A stretch of DNA of 35,180 bases from Planctomycetota bacterium (GTDB lineage Bacteria; Planctomycetota; Planctomycetia; Pirellulales; Pirellulaceae): positions 1 to 35,180 of the forward strand of contig QWPJ01000155.1 in the NCBI GenBank assembly GCA_003671195.1. Reading direction: 5' to 3'. Below are positions 6,954 to 15,528 of this stretch, in pieces. The notes below the pieces were generated by a model. The model saw only the letters and a list, made by a program, of their open reading frames with translations. It had not been told where the DNA came from and did not search any database. The stretch's first letter is position 1. Each line of letters begins with the position of its first letter. The position numbers and the translations under genes are program-made.

Positions 6954-9566
6954 TTATTCGATGGCTCGCAGGAGAGCTTGTCGCAGGGTGTACAAGTAGG
7001 TCGATTCGGTGATTTTGTTGCCTTCGGAATCGGTGACGTAGAAGACGTCGACGACTTGGTCGAGATGGGTGCTGACTTTTGCGACCTGGAGATCGAGCTG
7101 GAGATCCGAGAGGATTTTCGAGATGTCGTAGAGCAGTCCGATGCGATCGTAGGCAAAAACGGTAATGATAGTAAACAGATCGGAGCTGGAGTTATCGAAG
7201 CGGACTTGCGTCGGTTGCAATCGAGAAGCGGCGGATTCCTCGGAGGCTGATCCTTTCCAAGTTCTGCGAAAATTGGGCGTGATCGGCTCGGGAGCTTCGA
7301 CCGCTTTGACGATCGCTTGGCAGACTTGTTCCAAACGGCTCGGGACGGGTGCTCCTTGGAAGTCTGGGTCATCGACCAGGAAGCGGTCCCAGGCGGCGCT
7401 ATCGGGGAGTGAGTGGATTTCGGCCGAGAGAATGCTGAGTCGTTGGCTGGCCATGGCTCCGGTGATACGTTGGAACAGGCCGGAGGTTCTCGACGGGTCG
7501 ACCGCCACGGAGTATTCGCTCGCATCGCGATCGGAGAGGTACTCTGCCCAAACTTGGACTGGTTTTTCGGGGGAGAGTTCATGGATCAGGCGCAGATCCT
7601 GGACCAATTCGTGGGGTTTGTTCTGGAACAGGTAGGTCGTTGGGATTGCGGCGATTCGATCGTTCCAGACTTGGCTTGACCTCTCATGGGGCAAGAGCAG
7701 ATCGAGGACCGATTTTCTGATCGCTTCCTTGGCGGAGACTTGGTGCTCGAGGGGTTCGCCGGACTGCAACTGCGAGGCGGTCGCATCGTAGAGTTGATGG
7801 ATCAGATTGAGTTTCCAGTCGTTCAGCGCACCGGGTCCCACTGCAGCAAGGTCAGCGCAGGAAAGGAGCGTCAGGAGTTGCAACCTCTCGAGCGATCCGA
7901 CCTGTTGAGCGAACTTTACGGTCGTCGAGAGTTGGGTCAGATCGAAGCGAAAGGCCGTCAGGGTCATGATCAGGTGTTGGTGGACCAAAAAGCAGATCAG
8001 TTCTCGATCCGCTTCGCCCAGGCCGAGGATTTGGGAGGTTTCATCGGCGATGCGCAACCCTACTTCGGAGTGGTCTTCGACGAAGCCTTTTCCGAGATCG
8101 TGCAGGAGCAGGGCCAGGTGCAGGACGAGTTTCTGTTTGGATTTCCTGTAGAGGTCACCTAGGAAATCGTTTCGCTTGGCGAATTCCTCGACGCACTCGA
8201 CGCTGCGGATGCAGTGGGCATCGACGGTGTATTTGTGGTATTCGTTGAACTGGAGCAACGAGCGCGTGTGGCGGACTGCGGGAATGATTTGTTCGAGCAC
8301 CCGCAGTTCGTGCAATCGGCGGAGGATTTCACCGAGTCTTCCCGGAGTGCTCATGAGCCCAAGGAACCGGGCGATGGCTTCTTTTCCGACCGGCTTATCG
8401 GCCCGTTTGAGCATTCCTTTTCGGATGGTGCGCCAGGTTTTGTGTTCGATGCGTCGTTGGTGTCGGTTGGCGATTTGCATCAATTCGAGGACCATGCCGG
8501 GATCCTCTTGGATACGTTCGAGTCCTTTGCCGTTTGCCCAGACTTCTTTGAGTCCAAGCCGCAGGTTCTTGCCTGCCGAGAGGCTTAGAAATCGGTACAG
8601 GAAGCCAAAGGGGGTCAAACGCGAGCGGGCCATACCGACGAAATTCGCGGAGCTGTATCGCAGTTCGCTGGTCATATCGAAGAATTGCGTCATGAATTCC
8701 TCGACGGGCAAGACCCCCTCTCGACCTTGGAATCCCATCCACTTCGAGAGCTCCATCTGTTTGGATCGGTCGAGTGAATCGAGTGCTCGGCCTGCGATGA
8801 AATGGAGTTGGTTTCGCAGTCGCAGGAGGTAATCGTATCCTTCGTGGATCGGCGCGTAATCCTCTTCGGCCAGAAGGCCGACGTCGCGCAAATGCTCGGG
8901 ATTTTTTTCGCCAAAGCAGACGAATCCGATCCAGCGAACAATTTGAACATCCCTCAGACACCCTCTAGACCGTTTGACGTTCGGGTGGAGCAAGAACTCG
9001 GTCTCACCGTATTTTCGGCGCTCGTCGAGTCGCTCTTGTTCGATCATGGAAGCCAACGAGCGCCATCGGAGTTTGGCTCCATTTTTGAACGAGTTTTCGA
9101 ACGACTCAAAGAGGGATTGCGAGCCGTAGATGAGCCGCATCTCAACCAGGGACGTCAGGACTTGTGCGTCGGTCCAAGCCAATTGTCGGCATTGGAATGG
9201 GGTCCGCACCGAGAATCCGAGTTGAAAGCCAGTATCGCCGATCATTTGCGAAGCGCGACGAGCGATGGCCTGAAGGGGTTTCTCGGGCAGGGAGTTATGC
9301 AGAAGCATCAAATCCAAGTCGGAGTACGGAGCGAGGTCCCGTCGCCCGTATCCGCCTAGAGCTAAAAACGCGAACTTTGATGGATCTGCATTTTCCTCTT
9401 GGCAAGCCACGGCGATGAGTCGATGCACGATCGCATCGACAGAATCGGCCCAAGCTAGACAGACTTGCAGACCGGTATTACCGGACGAATGAAGGTTCGC
9501 CGACTTGAGTCGTGCCTCGGCAAGTTGTTGCCGGGACTCCATGACTTGGGGATGAAGAGAGGACAA
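6954..9566 (-). CDS. glnD: [Protein-PII] uridylyltransferase / uridylyl-removing enzyme
   Basis: 870 residues from a TTG at 9566 (an ATG at 9542 gives 862); the usual length for GlnD. The order of parts is complete. The nucleotidyltransferase motif GGYGRRDLAPYSDLDLM lies near residues 71-87, followed by the GlnD-specific helical region. The HD hydrolase domain has LLLHDLGKG and a DHSEVG motif in the middle. Two ACT domains sit at the C-terminus (SRTSGLFQRITGAMAS..., YDRIGLLYDISKILSD...). It adds UMP to PII when glutamine is low and removes it when glutamine is high. It lies 37 bp downstream of the PII gene on the same strand, so enzyme and substrate are probably co-transcribed. No strong ribosome site marks either start. 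Confidence 0.95.
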   Translation of the reverse strand: MSSLHPQVMESRQQLAEARLKSANLHSSGNTGLQVCLAWADSVDAIVHRLIAVACQEENADPSKFAFLALGGYGRRDLAPYSDLDLMLLHNSLPEKPLQAIARRASQMIGDTGFQLGFSVRTPFQCRQLAWTDAQVLTSLVEMRLIYGSQSLFESFENSFKNGAKLRWRSLASMIEQERLDERRKYGETEFLLHPNVKRSRGCLRDVQIVRWIGFVCFGEKNPEHLRDVGLLAEEDYAPIHEGYDYLLRLRNQLHFIAGRALDSLDRSKQMELSKWMGFQGREGVLPVEEFMTQFFDMTSELRYSSANFVGMARSRLTPFGFLYRFLSLSAGKNLRLGLKEVWANGKGLERIQEDPGMVLELMQIANRHQRRIEHKTWRTIRKGMLKRADKPVGKEAIARFLGLMSTPGRLGEILRRLHELRVLEQIIPAVRHTRSLLQFNEYHKYTVDAHCIRSVECVEEFAKRNDFLGDLYRKSKQKLVLHLALLLHDLGKGFVEDHSEVGLRIADETSQILGLGEADRELICFLVHQHLIMTLTAFRFDLTQLSTTVKFAQQVGSLERLQLLTLLSCADLAAVGPGALNDWKLNLIHQLYDATASQLQSGEPLEHQVSAKEAIRKSVLDLLLPHERSSQVWNDRIAAIPTTYLFQNKPHELVQDLRLIHELSPEKPVQVWAEYLSDRDASEYSVAVDPSRTSGLFQRITGAMASQRLSILSAEIHSLPDSAAWDRFLVDDPDFQGAPVPSRLEQVCQAIVKAVEAPEPITPNFRRTWKGSASEESAASRLQPTQVRFDNSSSDLFTIITVFAYDRIGLLYDISKILSDLQLDLQVAKVSTHLDQVVDVFYVTDSEGNKITESTYLYTLRQALLRAIE

Positions 9567-9603
9567 GTCTATTTCGACGAATCTTTAGAGGACCAAGCGT
9601 CGT

Positions 9604-9966
<363 letters not shown>

Positions 9967-9968
9967 TC

Positions 9969-9990
9969 ACCCCCGAGCAAACGGGGGGGT
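9969..9990 (-). promoter_or_regulatory. GC-rich stem-loop in the glnB leader
   Basis: ACCCCCG / CGGGGGG with loop AGCAAA, 27-48 bp upstream of the glnB ATG. It has no following T-run on either strand, so it is more likely a leader structure than an intrinsic terminator. Confidence 0.4.
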
Positions 9991-10019
9991 CTCCCATTGG
10001 AAAAAACGCGGGACCGCCT

Positions 10020-10034
10020 GTGCAGAAACTGCAC
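10020..10034. promoter_or_regulatory. Perfect inverted repeat upstream of glnB
   Basis: GTGCAG-AAA-CTGCAC, a perfect 6-bp dyad with a 3-base spacer, in the hisA-glnB gap. Possible operator; no factor can be named. Confidence 0.35.
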
Positions 10035-10054
10035 TCCCACTAAGTGCCAAACGA

Positions 10055-10073
10055 ACACTTATGATGTAAGTGT
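10055..10073. promoter_or_regulatory. Perfect inverted repeat (operator-like) in the hisA-glnB gap
   Basis: ACACTTA-TGATG-TAAGTGT, a perfect 7-bp dyad with a 5-base spacer, 21 bp downstream of the previous dyad. Size and symmetry fit a dimeric regulator site; the regulator is unknown. Confidence 0.4.
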
Positions 10074-10142
10074 AGCGTGCAACGAATCGCAGAAACAAGC
10101 CTACGGTGATGGATGACGAAAATTGTTTTCCGGAGTATCGAA

Positions 10143-10862
10143 TTAGCTAATCCTGAGAGCCTCTTTGAGGCAGATGGTTCCTTCGTACAGGGCGCGTCCG
10201 ATGATGGCTCCATGCGTCTTTTGGTCGACGAGCTTTTGGACATCTTGGAGGGTCGTGACCCCTCCGGAGGCGATGACGGGAAACGGCGAGGCTTGTTGGA
10301 TCTGTTCGAGGGCCTGGAAGTTAGGGCCTTCCATCATTCCGTCTTTATCGATGTCGGTATAGACGATCGCTGCGCAATGGTCGGTCCACTGGGCGACTTG
10401 TTCGATCAGGACCGAGGCTGGGGTTTTGGAGACATCGAGCCAACCTTCGGTTGCGACCATTCCATCCTTGGCGTCGAGTCCTAGGACCAAACGATCTGGG
10501 AATTCCTTACACATTGCGGCAAACCACTTTGGGTCGCGCAGGGCGGCCGTACCGACGACGAGGCGCGAGAGCCCGAGATCCAAGAGGCGACGGATGGTCG
10601 CTTCGGTGCGAACTCCGCCGCCGAGCTGGACGGTCCTACCTTGGGCAGCCAGGAGGATCTCTCGGATCGCCTGTTGGTTGACGATGCTACCGGATTTGGC
10701 ACCATCTAGATCGACACAATGGAGTAGTGTAGCGCCTGCATCGAACCATTCCTGGGCGACTTGTCCAGGATTCTGGCTGAAGATCGTATTTCGGGAGTAA
10801 TCTCCTTGCCGGAGCCGAACGCAGTTGCCGCCTAGCAGATCGATTGCGGGCCAGATTTCCAT
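10143..10862 (-). CDS. hisA: ProFAR isomerase (histidine biosynthesis)
   Basis: 239 residues with the HisA pattern throughout. MEIWPAIDLLGGNCVRLRQGDY carries the catalytic Asp8. VQLGGGVRTEATIRRLLDLG is the first phosphate site, followed by LVLGLDAKDG, YTDIDKDGMMEGPN and VIASGGV (second phosphate site). It interconverts the N1-(phosphoribosyl)formimino-AICAR-P aldose and its ketose, step four of histidine synthesis. No other his gene is in the window, so histidine genes are dispersed. The ATG start at 10862 is unambiguous. The 282 bp between it and the divergent TPR gene hold the promoters of both; TACAAT at 11042-11047 is a possible rightward -10 without a good -35. Confidence 0.95.
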   Translation of the reverse strand: MEIWPAIDLLGGNCVRLRQGDYSRNTIFSQNPGQVAQEWFDAGATLLHCVDLDGAKSGSIVNQQAIREILLAAQGRTVQLGGGVRTEATIRRLLDLGLSRLVVGTAALRDPKWFAAMCKEFPDRLVLGLDAKDGMVATEGWLDVSKTPASVLIEQVAQWTDHCAAIVYTDIDKDGMMEGPNFQALEQIQQASPFPVIASGGVTTLQDVQKLVDQKTHGAIIGRALYEGTICLKEALRIS

Positions 10863-11144
10863 CGAGGGTAGGTCCTAGGTTCTTTTAGTGGGGTTACGAT
10901 CCAAACGGAGGATCGAGGATGCATCGAAGGGCTAAGGCTGTCCCTTTCAATCGGAAAATATTACCGACTTGGATGGGGATCGCCATAGCGAAACCCTGTC
11001 AATAGGCGCAAATCCCGTTCCCCAAAGGGTTCCAAACACGTTACAATTGCGGGACGAAATCGATCACCCGCAGAGGCGATTGGAAGGGGAGTCCCAAACC
11101 GATTGCTTAGCGCAACCTATGGATCCAACGAATTAAAGGGCCGC

Positions 11145-11471
11145 ATGAGCACCGTGAATGAACGTTACAGCCAAGCCGAGAAGCTCAAGGATGCTGGGAA
11201 GAACGAAGAAGCTCGGGATTTGCTCTTGGGAATTCTGGAGGAATCCCCCGAGCATGTCTTGAGTCACTTGGCCTTGGCCCGAGTCTTTACGAGTCTAGGG
11301 GAGCATTCGTTGGCCGTCGCTCATGCAGAGAAGGCATGCCAGATCGAGCCGACCGAGTCTTTTAACTTCACCCTCTTGAGCGTCACCTATCAGAGGGCTT
11401 ATGCGGGCACCGGCGATACCAGTTTCATCCGTATGGCCGAGGACGCGATGGCCAGATCCCGCATGCTCTAA
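11145..11471 (+). CDS. Small tetratricopeptide-repeat protein
   Basis: 108 residues from the ATG at 11145, which has AAAGGG four bases upstream; a TTG at 11103 would add 14 residues and has no such site. The body is two to three TPR-like helix pairs: ERYSQAEKLKDAGKNEEARDLLLGILEESPEH, then VLSHLALARVFTSLGEHSLAVAHAEKACQIEP, then a last repeat ending in EDAMARSRML. TPRs mediate protein contacts; the partner is unknown. The gene is followed by a sugar-isomerase-like gene 87 bp later on the same strand, so a two-gene unit is possible. Confidence 0.75.
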   Translation: MSTVNERYSQAEKLKDAGKNEEARDLLLGILEESPEHVLSHLALARVFTSLGEHSLAVAHAEKACQIEPTESFNFTLLSVTYQRAYAGTGDTSFIRMAEDAMARSRML

Positions 11472-11558
11472 GGCTGGCAGAGCAATGGCACTGTCGGTTC
11501 TCGCACTTCTCGCACTTACTGAAGCTTCCAACTAGTCCGTTCTTGAAAGGTTACGTTC

Positions 11559-12419
11559 ATGCCTTTAGCACCTTGGTCCATAGGCGTTTTTACAAGCATT
11601 GATGCGGGGCTCGGAGTTCATTTGGAGGTCGCCCGGGAACTGGGTATCCCTTCGATCCAACTTCACACACCTCATGCCTCGGGACGAACTCCCTCGGCGG
11701 CCGAAGCCTTCCTCAAGAAACTCGATCAGTACGGGATCGAACTGACTTGTGTCTTCGGAGGATTCGATGGCGAGAGCTATGCGGATATCCCGACGGTCGA
11801 ACGCACCATCGGCTTGGTGCCACCCGAGACCCGCGCGGCGAGACTCAAGGAGATGAAAGAAATCGCCGATTTCGCAAGGCTTCTTGGGTGTGACGTCGTC
11901 GGTCTGCATATCGGCGTCGTGCCCCACGACACCAAGAGCAAGGATTACGCCGATGTCGTCGAAGTCACCCGCACTCTGTGCGATCATGCAGCCAAGAACG
12001 AGCAAGCGATCCACTTAGAGACCGGCCAAGAGACGGCCGACGCACTGCTTGGGTTCATCGGTGATACCCAGCGTTCGAATCTGTTTATCAACTTCGATCC
12101 TGCGAACATGATCCTCTACGGCACCGGGCAACCCATCGAGGCGTTGCGGAAAGTCGGCAAGTATGTTCGCAGCGTTCACTGCAAAGATGCAACCTGGAGC
12201 GATCTGCCGGGAAAAACCTGGGGAGCCGAAGTTCCATTGGGCAAAGGCCAAGTCGATATCGGGCTGTACCTCCAGACGCTCAAGGAGATCGGATACAGCG
12301 GGCCGTTGACCATCGAGCGGGAAATCCCACAGGAGCCCGACCGTCAGAAGGCCGAGATTCAGCACGCTGTCGAATTGCTAAACTCAATCAAGCATTCGAT
12401 CGGCACGCGGACTTCTTGA
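11559..12419 (+). CDS. Sugar phosphate isomerase/epimerase family TIM barrel (xylose isomerase-like)
   Basis: 286 residues from an ATG with GAAAGG upstream. The AP2Ec/xylose-isomerase-like pattern is clear. VVGLHIGVVPHD, IHLETGQE (metal Glu), LFINFDPANMILYG (metal Asp region), SVHCKDA (metal His), VPLGKGQVDIGLYLQ and GPLTIERE (last metal Glu) come in the expected order. Such enzymes use a divalent metal to isomerise or epimerise sugars, or act on related keto acids. Planctomycetes carry many, and the substrate cannot be read from sequence. No sugar transporter or kinase is adjacent. Confidence 0.85.
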   Translation: MPLAPWSIGVFTSIDAGLGVHLEVARELGIPSIQLHTPHASGRTPSAAEAFLKKLDQYGIELTCVFGGFDGESYADIPTVERTIGLVPPETRAARLKEMKEIADFARLLGCDVVGLHIGVVPHDTKSKDYADVVEVTRTLCDHAAKNEQAIHLETGQETADALLGFIGDTQRSNLFINFDPANMILYGTGQPIEALRKVGKYVRSVHCKDATWSDLPGKTWGAEVPLGKGQVDIGLYLQTLKEIGYSGPLTIEREIPQEPDRQKAEIQHAVELLNSIKHSIGTRTS

Positions 12420-12691
12420 GCGACCAAAACCAGTGACTCAGTAAGCAATTGGCTCCAATTGGCCCAAGACCACGACGCTTTGGCGCATGATTTGCACTTT
12501 TGGTTCCTGTTGGAGGCTCTGGCTCTGATCGTTTGCAGTCAACTTGCGATCCTAGAGGCAAACACTTGATAGATACGGTGGTTTTCGACCAACCGATGGG
12601 TCCGGTGTTTGTCCGTGAATTGCTGAACAAACGGGCAGTAAGTGCCAACCAATAGCAGCCTATTTGCGCACACCCAGGCAGGAGCGTCAGT

Positions 12692-14134
12692 TTGCAACCC
12701 TTGAGCACCGGTTACGATTGCCGCGGATTTTACGACGAGATGTTCGCTCCAGAGGGATCACCCCGCCAAGGGGTTGAGTTCTTAGCCGATCGTCTGGCGT
12801 CATTGCCCCTCGGAGAGCTTCAGAAGCGTCAGCGAGCGGCCGACCACGAACTTCTGAACATGGGCATTACGTTCAATGTCTACGGGCACGCGGCCGGTAC
12901 GGAAAAGATCTGGCCCTTTGATTTGATTCCAAGGGTCATTCATGAAGCCGAGTGGCGGATGATCGAGACGGGGCTCAAGCAGCGGATTCGAGCGTTGAAC
13001 ATGTTCATCGACGACATGTATCACGAGCAGAAGATCGTACGCCAAGGGATCATGCCCGAGTACATGATCGCCTCGAGCAAGGGTTATCTCAAGCAGTTGC
13101 ATGGAATGAATCCGTCGCGAGGCATTTGGTGTCATATCACCGGAACGGATTTGGTCCGGGGTGGAGACGGACAGATCTATGTCTTGGAGGACAACTTGCG
13201 ATGCCCTTCGGGAGTCTCGTACGTCATCGAGAATCGCGAGGTCATGAAGCGGACGTTTCCGCAGCTTTTCGAGGGACGAAACATCCTGCCCGTCGAGACC
13301 TACCCAGAGCAGCTTTTGAAGATGCTCCAGTATGTGGCGCCGGCCTCAGCTCGGGATCCGAACGTGGTCGTGTTGACCCCCGGAGTCTACAACTCGGCGT
13401 ACTTCGAGCATTGTTTTTTAGCCCAACAGATGGGAGTCGAGTTGGTCCAAGGCCCTGATTTGGTCGTCAACGATGGTTATGTCTGGATGCGAACGACCAG
13501 GGGACTCAAGCGCGTCGATGTGATCTACCGCCGCATCGACGATGATTTCCTCGACCCGAGCACCCTGCGAGCCGACTCGACCATCGGCATTCGCGGTTTG
13601 ATGGATGTCTATCGCAACGGCAGGGTGGCACTGGTCAACGCGCCGGGCACAGGAGTTGCTGACGATAAGGCCGTCTATGCATACGTACCAAAGATGATCG
13701 AGTTTTATCTCGGTGAGAACATCATTTTGCCCAACGTTCCGACCTACATGTGCGCCGACCCCAAGGAGCGACAATATGTCTTGGAGCATATCGACCAATT
13801 GGTCGTCAAGCCGGCCAATGAGTCTGGGGGTTACGGCATTGTTTTGGGGCCCAAGTCGACGCGAGAGCAGCTTGCCACCTGCCGCGAACAGATCCTGAGC
13901 AATCCTCGGAACTATGTCGCCCAGCCGATGCTCGATCTGTCGACGGTTCCTACCCTTTGCGGCGATACGCTCGAGGGGCGGCATGTGGATTTGCGGCCTT
14001 ACATCCTCTATGGGGAAGACATCTATATTGTGCCCGGTGGGCTTACCAGGGTCGCTTTGGTCAAAGACTCTTTGGTAGTCAACTCCTCCCAAGGGGGTGG
14101 CAGCAAAGACACTTGGGTGATGCGGCCATGCTGA
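12692..14134 (+). CDS. Circularly permuted ATP-grasp type 2 family protein
   Basis: 480 residues from a TTG at 12692 with AGGAG eight bases upstream, which supports this start. Family landmarks are YDEMF near the N-terminus, [69 protein letters not shown] and the terminal [16 protein letters not shown]. These match the DUF404/DUF407-type permuted ATP-grasp proteins, proposed amidoligases that form peptide-like bonds using ATP. The next gene, 85 bp downstream, is its standard alpha-E partner. The 272 bp upstream hold no gene and no clear regulatory motif. The biochemical product is unknown. Confidence 0.88.
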   Translation: MQPLSTGYDCRGFYDEMFAPEGSPRQGVEFLADRLASLPLGELQKRQRAADHELLNMGITFNVYGHAAGTEKIWPFDLIPRVIHEAEWRMIETGLKQRIRALNMFIDDMYHEQKIVRQGIMPEYMIASSKGYLKQLHGMNPSRGIWCHITGTDLVRGGDGQIYVLEDNLRCPSGVSYVIENREVMKRTFPQLFEGRNILPVETYPEQLLKMLQYVAPASARDPNVVVLTPGVYNSAYFEHCFLAQQMGVELVQGPDLVVNDGYVWMRTTRGLKRVDVIYRRIDDDFLDPSTLRADSTIGIRGLMDVYRNGRVALVNAPGTGVADDKAVYAYVPKMIEFYLGENIILPNVPTYMCADPKERQYVLEHIDQLVVKPANESGGYGIVLGPKSTREQLATCREQILSNPRNYVAQPMLDLSTVPTLCGDTLEGRHVDLRPYILYGEDIYIVPGGLTRVALVKDSLVVNSSQGGGSKDTWVMRPC

Positions 14135-14219
14135 TCCCTCTTTTGCGTAGGTTTGACATGGCCGACGAGGCAAGTTCGATTCATCCGATCCAAGCGATTC
14201 GGCAGAAAGTTCCGGTACG

Positions 14220-15167
14220 ATGTTATCCCGAGTAGCCGATTCGATTTTTTGGATGCGACGATACACCGAGCGAGCGGAAAACATCGCCCGATTCATCGAC
14301 GTCACCTTGAATCTGACGCTCGGTCTGGGGGGGCAAGCGGCCCATCAATGGGAGGCCTTGATCTATACGACCGGCGACCAAGAGGGGTTCTTTGAGAGCT
14401 ACCCCAGGGTTTCCCAGGAAGATGTCATCCGTTTTTTAACGTTCGACGAAAGCAATCCTAACTCGATCCTATCGTGCCTGCAGTACGCCAGGGAGAACGC
14501 CCGTCAGAGTCGCGAGATGCTCAGCAGCCCGATGTGGGAGGAGCTCAACAAGTTCTACCTTTTCGTGCGGGAGAGCAGGAACGACACGCAAGCCGTCGAG
14601 TCCCCGTTCGAGTTCTTTGCCAAGGTCCGTCAGTTTGGTCATTTGATCGAAGGGGTCGTCAGCGGGACGATGTCCCACGGTGAGGCGTGGAACTTTGGAC
14701 GGCTAGGAGCCATGCTCGAGCGGGCCGACAAGACCTCGCGAATTCTCGATGTGAAATACTTTTTGGTTCTACCGAGCGTCGATGACATTGGAACCTCGGT
14801 CGACATCAGCCAATGGGGAATGCTCCTCAAAAGCGCCAGCGCGTTGGAGATGTACCGTCGCAAATTCGGACGGCTATCGCCCAACCTGGTTGCAGCCTTC
14901 CTCTTGCTCGACCGCGACTTTCCGAGGGCCGTGCGTTTCTGCATCTCGCTTGCCGAAAAGTCCTTGCTCCAGATTACCGGAGGGACCCAAGGCAACTACA
15001 GCAACCGCGCCGAGCAGTTGCTTGGCCGATTGCGTGCCGAGCTGGAATTTTTGGACATCGAAGAGGTCATGGATGACGGACTGCATGAATTCATCGATCA
15101 TTTTCAGTCGAAACTCAACGACATCGGCGAAGCGATCTTCGATACCTTCTTCCAGGTTCGAAGCTAA
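14220..15167 (+). CDS. Alpha-E domain protein (DUF403), partner of the ATP-grasp protein
   Basis: 315 residues starting MLSRVADSIFWMRRYTERAEN, which is the hallmark of the alpha-helical alpha-E (DUF403) family. The rest is helical, with ARENARQSREMLSSPMWEELN and MLERADKTSRILDVKYF. Genes of this family almost always follow a permuted ATP-grasp gene; in many bacteria a transglutaminase-like protease and a proteasome-like peptidase complete the locus. Neither is present here: an interspersed repeat follows. Role as helper or scaffold of the ATP-grasp ligase is inferred from genomic association only. Confidence 0.88.
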   Translation: MLSRVADSIFWMRRYTERAENIARFIDVTLNLTLGLGGQAAHQWEALIYTTGDQEGFFESYPRVSQEDVIRFLTFDESNPNSILSCLQYARENARQSREMLSSPMWEELNKFYLFVRESRNDTQAVESPFEFFAKVRQFGHLIEGVVSGTMSHGEAWNFGRLGAMLERADKTSRILDVKYFLVLPSVDDIGTSVDISQWGMLLKSASALEMYRRKFGRLSPNLVAAFLLLDRDFPRAVRFCISLAEKSLLQITGGTQGNYSNRAEQLLGRLRAELEFLDIEEVMDDGLHEFIDHFQSKLNDIGEAIFDTFFQVRS

Positions 15168-15176
15168 GAGGAGAAG

Positions 15177-15216
15177 TAAACGCAAAGGTGCAAAAGTGCA
15201 AAGACGCAAAGGAAGA
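15177..15216 (+). repeat. A/G-rich dispersed repeat, left edge of an interspersed element
   Basis: Tandem-like words AAACGCAAAGG, TGCAAAAG, TGCAAAGACGCAAAGG directly after the alpha-E stop. On the opposite strand at about 15340-15385 lies a related A/G-rich string (ACACAGAGGCACAGAGGACACGG). The two face inward and bracket the 35-bp tandem array. Confidence 0.5.
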
Positions 15217-15317
15217 TCCAGGCTGTTTCGGTAGTGGATCTCCCGCAGAGATCCCGGCTGTTTCGGTAGTGGATCTCCCGCAGAGATCCCGGCTGGTTCG
15301 GTAGTGGATCTCCCGCA
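15214..15317 (+). repeat. 35-bp tandem repeat, 2.8 copies, each with a 7-bp hairpin
   Basis: Units start at 15221, 15256 and 15291 (third is partial, ends 15317); six bases of a preceding unit are at 15215-15220. Unit begins GGCTGTTTCGGTAGTGG and contains GGATCTC-CCGCA-GAGATCC, a perfect 7-bp stem. One base differs in unit 3 (GGCTGG). Non-coding. The whole 361-bp gap from 15168 to 15528 contains only this array and its A/G-rich flanks. Confidence 0.85.
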
Positions 15318-15339
15318 TTTCTCTTATGGTTTGACCGAG

Positions 15340-15385
15340 GCACGCCTCTCCGTGTCCTCTGTGCCTCTGTGTTTCCATGTTTCCC
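15340..15385 (-). repeat. A/G-rich dispersed repeat, right edge of the interspersed element
   Basis: On the minus strand it reads as a run of ACACAGAGG / CACAGAGGACACGGAGAGG words. It is the inward-facing counterpart of the repeat at 15177-15216. Confidence 0.45.
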
Positions 15386-15528
15386 CTCTTCCTCTTCCAC
15401 TGCCTTGATCCGAGCACATTCAACCTGACCTGCCCGAATCGTTGAACTAATCGTTAATCTTTGCCGATACTCTTGGTGCTGCGTTGGGCTTTTCCATCGA
15501 ACCACCTACTAACCCTCTCCAATTCGAA

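Noticed and set aside
10035..10054. Possible sigma-54 promoter (TGGCAC on the minus strand) upstream of glnB
   Set aside because: The -24 half TGGCAC is there, but the -12 position at the proper spacing reads GA instead of GC, so the element does not fit.
13418..14305. Minus-strand frame opposite the ATP-grasp gene
   Set aside because: Shadow of the real gene; no start signal or family motif.
15214..15317. CRISPR-like array
   Set aside because: The 35-bp units are directly adjacent with no variable spacers, and no cas gene is present; it is a simple tandem repeat.
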